Assembly (NCBI GenBank): GCA_009712615.1
Contig: WASR01000229.1
Coordinates: 6,796-13,857, forward strand
DNA from: Methanobacterium sp.
Lineage (GTDB): Archaea; Methanobacteriota; Methanobacteria; Methanobacteriales; Methanobacteriaceae
Reading direction: 5' to 3'
Length of the DNA: 7,062 nt
Shown here piece after piece: positions 6,201-7,062 of the stretch (the stretch's first letter is position 1; every line of letters begins with the position of its first letter). The notes beneath the pieces are model-generated. The model was given only the letters and a program-made list of their open reading frames with translations, did not search any database and was not told where the DNA came from. The translations under genes and the position numbers were made by a program.

Positions 6201-6765
6201 TTACGGTGTATAATGGACTCCAGTTACCTGATGCATCTTGTGCAGCGTATCGGAGAGTTGTTGTTTTATCAATTATTATTTGCCCGTTGTATGTAATTTT
6301 TGTCGGGCTTGTTCTTGGATCTGTTGTGTCATTGGCGTAGTATATTGAATTATTTGGATCGTTGGTTGATAGCGTTGTTGTCTGGGTTTTAGTGTATGTT
6401 CCTCCATTTAAACTGTTTGTAACAGTTGGAGTAGCTATTGTAATGTAATTTGTCTGTGTGAGTGTGCTGCTTCCAGCTTCGTTAGTTGCAATGAGTGTTA
6501 TGTTGTAGTTTCCTGGTTTGTTGTAGTTGTGTGTTGGATTTTGATCTGTTGATGTTCCACTGTCTCCAAAGTCCCAGGTCCAACTTGTTGGATTGTTGGT
6601 GGATGTGTCGTTAAATTGTACAGCCAGTGGTGCACTTCCATTGGTTGCGTTACTTGTAAAGTTAGCAACTGGTGCGTCTGCTGCACTTACGGCCCCTGCT
6701 CCTGAAATACAGAAAAAAAGAGCAAAAACCATCAATAAGATTAGTTTTTCCCTATTCCTAAACAA
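1..6765 (-). CDS. Giant secreted multidomain adhesin-like surface protein (partial, C-terminus beyond window)
   Basis: One uninterrupted frame of 2,255 codons reads from TTG at 6765 to the window edge without a stop, implying a protein above roughly 230 kDa. After a signal peptide come seven PKD domains, three chitobiase-C-terminal-like domains, an eight-blade PQQ-like propeller, two parallel beta-helices, three bacterial-Ig-like domains and one unnamed domain. No catalytic domain is evident; the family role is cell-surface adhesion or envelope structure, and the ligand is unknown. TTG is chosen because GGGAGGT lies six bases upstream and a basic-then-hydrophobic signal sequence follows directly. 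An in-frame ATG at 6807 would add 14 residues, but it has no good ribosome site and lies upstream of the predicted transcription start. Sequons (NFT, NGT, NNT, NVT) are very frequent, suggesting N-glycosylation. No anchor is visible, so a C-terminal membrane or wall-binding segment is expected to the left. The gene appears to have its own promoter. Confidence 0.95.
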   Translation of the reverse strand, partial: MFRNREKLILLMVFALFFCISGAGAVSAADAPVANFTSNATNGSAPLAVQFNDTSTNNPTSWTWDFGDSGTSTDQNPTHNYNKPGNYNITLIATNEAGSSTLTQTNYITIATPTVTNSLNGGTYTKTQTTTLSTNDPNNSIYYANDTTDPRTSPTKITYNGQIIIDKTTTLRYAAQDASGNWSPLYTVNYVIGNGTATDTRGQSSYQGPKSNSVIWTTGNNGTSFSSPAIGSDGIIYVPSFSTQSLIAYYPNGTQKWQFYMPSTGGFSVTASAVIGADGTIYIGSQNYVLYALNPNGTQKWNFTAPNAIYGQVSIGADGTIYMGCYDRRLYALDSDGNLKWTYRAEGVLNGPPAIGADGTLYLGCMDGKLYALNPDGTQKWNYTTGGYIGSFTGPTIGSDGTIYVGSSDHNLYAITPNGELKWTFTTNSNISNSVAISNDGTIYLGADDNNVYALDPYGNIKWIYTTGSHIASYGSLCIGSDGTVYFGDNDYKVYALNPNGTLKWNYTTGNIIYGTPAISADGTLYVRSNDGKLYAIKDTAPVTNFTATPVAGVAPLTVQFNDTSKYNPTSWLWDFGDGNTSTLQNPIHTYNTAGNYSVNLISSNDMGSSSLLNYNLIAVHYYPPPATNFTVDKTWGVGNLTAHFTDTSIGDSITSWSWDFGDGNTSTLQNPTHKYTGVGNYTVSLTATNSEGGITLTKTNYVQVVSNIISAYQNIYILMSNKNGTMYADGGPNNTYYFVSGGNNQLHITNNASTINGQSTKTQSQSGVFYITTTGGRGFNDDTILLVAVKGPISDDFAVNIVSSGYVWNATGSAPTSYTYVNGALNETFTKADFLYGPQVLRPASSNMMAIYSGQNTTDPSTAMYLMFIDLKVGDISKSLNASAINGGAATVQYTFTGLETLASFDSYAWASGYHLKWSNDASSGYNVQGIPKPVAGFSTDVNNGVSPLTVQFNDQSTGNITSYAWDFNNDSIIDSTSANPSWTYSTPGTYTVTEIVTGPGGSNTLIKNDLITVNWTVPVANFTANTTKGASPLTVKFTDTSSNNPTSWLWDFGDGTTSTDENPTHTYSAVGNYTVTLMVSNSAGNSTLTQTNYINVFNGTAPSVNATPDQGIYNQDQNVVLTSDEPESTIYYTTDGSDPTDDNNTNRVPYSNPIPIQNTTVLNFAAVNTGGIWSSRYQRTYVIDKSIPFVTISPLGGLYTTHQTVTLTGGDGDTATKVYYTTDGTDPKTSGTANIYTDPISIGSTTTLRYIAVDGASNWSPEYTQKYELESPVANFTANTTKGTAPVTVKFTDTSSNNPTSWLWDFGDGTTSTDENPTHTYTKSGIYNVTLTATNDIGNSILTKNNLITVLLNDVYVSTTGSDTTGDGTNTNPFATIQKSLNFVVNGGTIHLQSGTYKTNGVPITVTNNVTFMGENPDTTIINANISGRIFVVSSGVTLMITNLTLANATADTGGAIYSNNASNILNVTNCNLIGNNANNGAAIYNMGKITLNNCSFSGNTGSSSGVGLYNTGSATVNNCIFSGNKVNAYGTVYNTGNITLTGCSFINNTVSSGGALYNTGNSTVVSCSIINNTASTGSAIYNTGSNSNLTAHFNSFVNNRANSSGTIYRSSGNVNAEYNWWGSNNSPSTQVYGTVDYTNWLYMTQTVNPITIPNGSIGAVTVSFNNACNGTNVAVIDPANGHIIDGTTVTFNSVLGTLNPLTTVTTNGIATTAFTATGTQIKPITATTDNQTVSTYINGLGTTITVANVTTAKDSTTNLTATLTSIDGSSLAGRTVTFTINGNSYDVTTDSNGVATMSYTPRDIGIFNVTASYAGDSTYGDSTKTGILTVLLNDAYVSPTGNDATGDGTLANPYATIQTGLNNLISGGTLHLVSGTYAGTGNAGITITKNVNLIGTSQTNTIINGQTLNTIFTVNTGLNVTMTNLYFTYCRGTNGGAIYSSGNLTVNNCTFNANTATAKGGAIYNTGTLTVNNSTFIYNAATSNHGGAIFNQGTLNVNNSIFSGNTANMNGGAIFSQGTMNLHFNTFANNHGATGSTIYSSSGNANAKLNWWGTNNSPASQIYGTVDYSNWIYMTITSAQTTIVNGTTSIVTVSFNNIYNGTDVISINPEVGYIPDGTTVTFSSTLGTFNPVTVTTLNGIATTIFTATNVLNGNITATADNQAVSTLVNVIYSAPSANFTADNTNGTAPGTVNFTDKSTGNITDYYWDFGDGSKSTDANPTHIYSAPGIYTVSLTVTGPGGSSTESFTNYVT
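238..516 (-). other. Invasin/intimin-type Ig-like domain B, residues 2084-2176
   Basis: Runs from TTIVNGTTSIVTVSFNN through IPDGTTVTFSSTLGTFNP, NGIATTIFTATN and ITATADNQAVSTLVNV. It is clearly homologous to Ig domain A in order and motifs, and occupies the same position directly after a beta-helix cap. It passes into PKD7 without a linker. Confidence 0.8.
517..1257 (-). other. Right-handed parallel beta-helix B, residues 1837-2083
   Basis: Same architecture as helix A: DAYVSPTGNDATGDGT, NPYATIQTGL, GGTLHLVSGTY, then coils such as GGAIYNTGTLTVNNSTF, and the cap NWWGTNNSP (Trp2054-Trp2055) plus GTVDYSNWIYMT. It is about 50 residues shorter than helix A, about two coils. The ladder position holds Cys at 1933 and 1952 and Ser at 1977 and 2003, so the Cys stack is only partly kept. 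Nucleotide repeats within the helix (blocks near 869-881 and 939-951 share 'tgtaaattgctcc') reflect coil duplication. Confidence 0.9.
1258..1533 (-). other. Big_3-like Ig domain, residues 1745-1836
   Basis: Begins TTITVANVTTAKDSTTN, then LTATLTSIDGSSLAGRTVTF, TTDSNGVATMSYTP, GIFNVTASYAGDSTYGDS and LTVLLND. The pattern 'V.FTxNGxx...T.xxGxAtxxYTP....G.yxVtAsYxGDsxYxxS' is the usual form of Ig-like repeats (Big_3 or Big_3_5 type) of methanogen adhesin-like proteins. Only one copy is present in the window, between Ig domain A and beta-helix B. Confidence 0.82.
1534..1809 (-). other. Invasin/intimin-type Ig-like domain A, residues 1653-1744
   Basis: Runs from ITIPNGSIGAVTVSF through IDGTTVTFNSVLGTLNP, NGIATTAFTATG and ITATTDNQTVSTYING. 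The pattern 'DGTxVTFxSxLGTxxP ... GxAxTxFTA ... TAxxDNQxVS' resembles the Big_1 repeat of invasin and intimin. In those proteins such repeats form stiff rods on the cell surface. A second copy follows beta-helix B. Confidence 0.8.
1810..2700 (-). other. Right-handed parallel beta-helix A, residues 1356-1652
   Basis: The module opens with DVYVSTTGSDTTGDGT, NPFATIQKSL and GGTIHLQSGTY, the N-terminal cap typical of secreted beta-helix proteins. It then passes through coils of about 24 residues of the form GxAIYNTGxxTxNNCxFxGN. Five Cys at residues 1473, 1497, 1522, 1546 and 1570 fall at the same place in successive coils, forming an inward stack. It closes with the cap motif NWWGSNNSP (Trp1623-Trp1624) and GTVDYTNWLYMT. 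Parallel beta-helices often bind or cut polysaccharide. Without a visible catalytic site, adhesion or a structural role is more likely. Confidence 0.9.
2701..2946 (-). other. PKD domain 6, residues 1274-1355
   Basis: Canonical PKD: PVANFTANTTKG, APVTVKFTDTSS, SWLWDFGDGTTST, NPTHTYTKSGIY, NVTLTATNDIGN, ending ITVLLN. The end (TVLLND) is also the junction used before beta-helix B, so the same short linker precedes both helices. Confidence 0.94.
2797..2946 (-). repeat. Long direct repeat, copy 2 (PKD6 core)
   Basis: Partner of 3559-3708. The unit encodes the region from PVANFT through FGDG to the NPTHTY strand. Recombination between the copies would delete 762 bases, exactly 254 codons, leaving the frame intact and removing one PKD and the two chitobiase-like domains between them. 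Confidence 0.92.
2947..3204 (-). other. Chitobiase/hexosaminidase C-terminal-like domain 3, residues 1188-1273
   Basis: Shows GGLYTTHQTVTLTGGDGD, then KVYYTTDGTDPKTSG, then GSTTTLRYIAVDGASNWSP and YTQKYELES. This is the best-conserved of the three copies, with both signature strands intact. It leads straight into PKD6. Confidence 0.9.
3205..3465 (-). other. Chitobiase/hexosaminidase C-terminal-like domain 2, residues 1101-1187
   Basis: Shows TAPSVNATPDQGIYNQDQ, then STIYYTTDGSDPTDDN, then NTTVLNFAAVNTGGIWSS and YQRTYVID. The YYTTDGxDP motif is complete in this copy, while the second motif is divergent (LNFAAVNTGGIWS instead of LRYxAxDxxGNWS). It is in direct tandem with domain 3. Confidence 0.87.
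3466..3711 (-). other. PKD domain 5, residues 1019-1100
   Basis: Canonical PKD: VPVANFTANTTKG, SPLTVKFTDTSS, SWLWDFGDGTTST, NPTHTYSAVGNY, TVTLMVSNSAGNS. Its core is almost identical to PKD6 at the nucleotide level although two other domains lie between them (see the repeat entries). Confidence 0.94.
3559..3708 (-). repeat. Long direct repeat, copy 1 (PKD5 core)
   Basis: By eye, bases 3559-3662 are identical to 2797-2900 (104 of 104). The next 46 bases continue with five mismatches, giving about 145 of 150 identical. The copies are 762 bases apart. The identity includes third codon positions, so it is recent duplication or gene conversion rather than protein-level selection. Confidence 0.92.
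3712..3966 (-). other. PKD domain 4, residues 934-1018
   Basis: The domain runs from KPVAGFSTDVNNG through SPLTVQFNDQSTG, SYAWDFNNDSIIDS, NPSWTYSTPGTY and TVTEIVTGPGGSN. It carries the WDFNND form of the core motif with an insertion (DSIIDST) instead of WDFGDG. This form is common in PKD domains and often has an EF-hand-like acidic loop, so calcium binding is possible but not shown. Confidence 0.9.
3967..4641 (-). other. Unnamed extracellular domain, residues 709-933
   Basis: This stretch of about 225 residues lies between PKD3 and PKD4 and differs from every other module in the protein. It begins IISAYQNIYILMSNKNGT, has a Gly-rich GGPNNTYYF segment, then GVFYITTTGGRGFNDDTILLV, ISDDFAVNIVSSGYVWNATG, an acidic/aromatic patch around ETFTKADFLYGPQVLRP, MYLMFIDLKVGD, and near the end QYTFTGLETLASFDSYAW followed by GYHLKWSNDASSGYNVQG. 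The hydrophobic-polar alternation suggests an all-beta fold. My recollection is that related segments occur in other methanogen PKD proteins, but I cannot assign a family name or function. It contains no Cys and no obvious metal-binding or protease motif. Confidence 0.7.
4642..4890 (-). other. PKD domain 3, residues 626-708
   Basis: It starts PATNFTVDK, with FTDTSIGDSITSWSWDFGDG, NPTHKYTGVGNY and TVSLTATNSEGG. The stretch DFGDGNTSTLQNP is identical to that in PKD2, suggesting the two adjacent copies arose by tandem duplication. It joins directly to the unnamed domain. Confidence 0.93.
4906..5148 (-). other. PKD domain 2, residues 540-620
   Basis: The domain begins APVTNFTATPVAG directly after the propeller, has APLTVQFNDTS, NPTSWLWDFGDGNTST, NPIHTYNTAGNY and closing strand YSVNLISSNDMGSSS. 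All canonical PKD strands are present. It is followed by a short Pro-rich hinge (YYPPP) before PKD3. Confidence 0.93.
5149..6129 (-). other. Eight-blade PQQ-like beta-propeller, residues 213-539
   Basis: Eight repeats of the form [S/A/N]-D-G-T-[I/L]-Y-x-G-S-x-D-x-x-[L/V]-Y-A-L-x-P-x-G-x-x-K-W are present. Their Asp-Gly pairs are at residues 233, 278, 318, 358, 400, 440, 482 and 522, a spacing of 40 to 45. The last repeat ends at KLYAIKD without a K-W strand, while the segment begins with SVIWTTG. This suggests the first strand completes the last blade ('velcro' closure) to give a closed ring of eight. The fold matches the outer-membrane assembly factor BamB and PQQ-enzyme-like repeats. The cofactor-binding and catalytic residues of PQQ dehydrogenases are not apparent, so a binding or scaffolding role is inferred. 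Residues 193-212 before it form a Gly/Ser/Thr/Gln-rich linker. Confidence 0.9.
6190..6432 (-). other. Chitobiase/hexosaminidase C-terminal-like domain 1, residues 112-192
   Basis: The domain has the pattern GGTYT, then IYYANDTTDPRTS, then TTTLRYAAQDASGNWSP and YTVNYVI. This is the beta-sandwich known from the C-terminus of chitobiase (CHB_HEX_C family), where the motif YYTTDGxDP lies on one strand and TTLRYxAxDxxGNWS on another. In this copy the first motif is degenerate (YYANDTTDP). The family is a non-catalytic accessory fold, common in methanogen surface proteins. It sits between PKD1 and the propeller. Confidence 0.85.
6433..6675 (-). other. PKD domain 1, residues 31-111
   Basis: The segment opens with APVANF, has APLAVQFNDTS, the core WDFGDS (residues 64-69, where the usual last Gly is Ser), NPTHNY, and the closing strands around YNITLIATNEAG. 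This is the standard order of strands in a PKD (polycystic kidney disease type, Ig-like) domain of about 80 residues. PKD domains in archaeal surface proteins act as rigid extracellular spacers or protein-interaction modules. Confidence 0.93.
6682..6765 (-). other. Signal peptide, residues 1-28
   Basis: The N-terminus has a short basic region (MFRNREK), then a hydrophobic stretch of about 14 residues (from LILLMVFALFF), then small residues ending V-S-A before A-D-A-P. This is a classic Sec signal peptide with likely cleavage after Ala28 or Ala29. The Cys at position 19 sits inside the hydrophobic core and is not followed by a lipobox context, so lipoprotein processing is unlikely. PKD1 starts two or three residues after the predicted cut, as expected for a protein exposed outside the cell. 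Confidence 0.88.
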
Positions 6766-6770
6766 TTTTA

Positions 6771-6777
6771 ACCTCCC
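6771..6777 (-). promoter_or_regulatory. Ribosome binding site of the adhesin gene
   Basis: On the minus strand GGGAGGT is followed, after a short A/T spacer, by TTG at 6765. The GGAGG core is complementary to the CCUCC end of archaeal 16S rRNA, and the gap of six bases from GGAGG is ideal. This site decides the start in favour of TTG over the upstream ATG at 6807. Confidence 0.88.
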
Positions 6778-6807
6778 ATAAAAATATTTAATCACGTCGA
6801 TATTCAT

Positions 6808-6831
6808 GATCTTAAAAACTATTTAAAGATC
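6808..6831. repeat. Inverted repeat spanning the TATA box
   Basis: Two ten-base arms, gatcttaaaa and tttaaagatc, flank four bases (acta) and match at nine of ten positions. The element overlaps the presumed TATA box, so it could be an operator at which a dimeric regulator blocks or assists TBP. It could also be chance in AT-rich DNA. Confidence 0.5.
6820..6827 (-). promoter_or_regulatory. Probable archaeal TATA box (TTTAAATA)
   Basis: TTTAAATA on the minus strand matches the archaeal box A consensus. Transcription would start about 25 bases downstream of its centre, near 6798, leaving a leader of roughly 33 bases that contains the ribosome site. No strong purine-rich BRE is evident just upstream, so this is a probable but unproven call. 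Confidence 0.55.
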
Positions 6832-7037
6832 AAGACTAATGTTATTCAAACTGAATATAAAAACATATCGAATAAAAGACCATAAATATCCTTAAAATCT
6901 TGATTAAACTATATTAATGTGAAAATTAGCACAAAAAAGTTTCAAATTGTAGTATTGTACATATCTGATGATCTTTAATAACACAGAAAAGTTAAAGCCC
7001 TCAGTAAATCTTTTAAAAACATCAAACCTTCAATTAT
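6832..7037. other. AT-rich intergenic region
   Basis: About 200 bases with no convincing gene. Stops are frequent in most frames. A run of six T on the minus strand (6933-6938) could be a weak archaeal terminator, and TTTAATAA on the plus strand (6974-6981) could be a TATA box for a divergent gene. Neither has further support. No tRNA-like or riboswitch-like fold is apparent. Confidence 0.5.
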
Positions 7038-7047
7038 GGAGTTAAAT

Positions 7048-7062
7048 ATGTATAAAATTAAA
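7048..7062 (+). CDS. Possible first codons of a divergent gene (cut by window edge)
   Basis: GGAG at 7038-7041 stands six bases before ATG at 7048, which continues TAT AAA ATT AAA (MYKIK) to the end of the window. An in-frame ATG at 7036 (MELNMYKIK) is the alternative but lacks its own ribosome site. Only five codons are visible, so the product cannot be named. The evidence is the Shine-Dalgarno spacing and the preceding intergenic gap. If real, the gene is transcribed divergently from the adhesin and shares its regulatory region. Confidence 0.35.

Noticed and set aside
2772..6686. Short minus-strand frames such as 2772-3008, 4598-4861, 5153-5335 and 6498-6686
   Set aside because: They overlap the giant frame in other phases, are rich in Gln, His and Thr as expected from out-of-frame reading of ACA/CAA-rich codons, and show no recognisable domain.
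1..6765. Frameshift or broken gene
   Set aside because: I read the frame codon by codon from 6765 to 1 without meeting a stop, and domain motifs stay in the same phase throughout.
644..6781. Many short plus-strand open frames of 60-104 codons, for example near 1601-1849, 2258-2572, 2801-3055 and 3563-3793
   Set aside because: All lie antisense to the long minus-strand frame. Similar peptides appear wherever PKD or helix repeats recur (2801 and 3563 begin with the same residues because they are antisense to PKD6 and PKD5). They are shadows of repeated coding sequence.
6975..7061. A 28-codon minus-strand frame open from the right edge to TAA at 6975, possibly the end of an upstream gene
   Set aside because: An open run of this length is expected fairly often by chance in such sequence. 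The residues show no motif, and it conflicts with the better-supported plus-strand start at 7048. The T-run at 6933-6938 would fit it as a terminator, so it is not fully excluded.

Overview
The window is almost filled by one gene. A single reading frame on the minus strand runs from a TTG start at 6765 to the left edge at base 1: 2,255 codons with no stop, so the true C-terminus lies outside the window. It encodes a secreted, modular cell-surface protein of the kind called 'adhesin-like protein' in methanogenic archaea. The likely source is a methanogen of the Methanobacteriales (Methanobacterium-like). Reasons are the archaeal Shine-Dalgarno and TATA-type promoter, AT-rich codon use (ACA, AAC, GGA, CCA), dense N-x-S/T sequons, and the mix of PKD, PQQ-like propeller, chitobiase-C-terminal-like, parallel beta-helix and bacterial-Ig-like modules. 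The genus is inferred, not proven.

Layout from N- to C-terminus (right to left): signal peptide (residues 1-28); PKD1 (31-111); chitobiase-C-like domain 1 (112-192); linker; an eight-blade PQQ-like beta-propeller (213-539); PKD2 and PKD3 (540-708); a domain of about 225 residues that I cannot name (709-933); PKD4 and PKD5 (934-1100); chitobiase-C-like domains 2 and 3 (1101-1273); PKD6 (1274-1355); beta-helix A (1356-1652); invasin-type Ig domain A (1653-1744); a Big_3-like Ig domain (1745-1836); beta-helix B (1837-2083); invasin-type Ig domain B (2084-2176); PKD7 (2177-2255, cut near its end by the window edge). Helix plus Ig is a duplicated unit. PKD5 and PKD6 share 104 identical bases, a sign of recent duplication or gene conversion.

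The remaining 297 bases (6766-7062) are AT-rich and non-coding. They hold the ribosome binding site, a probable TATA box lying inside an inverted repeat, and, at the extreme right edge, a possible ribosome binding site and start codon of a divergent plus-strand gene. I see no RNA gene, CRISPR array, insertion sequence or metabolic gene.

Inferred role: a very long, glycosylated, fibre-like protein whose PKD and Ig domains act as spacers, with the propeller and beta-helices as likely binding surfaces for cells, polymers or host or community partners. Attachment to the cell must depend on the unseen C-terminus, because the visible part has no membrane anchor apart from the signal peptide.
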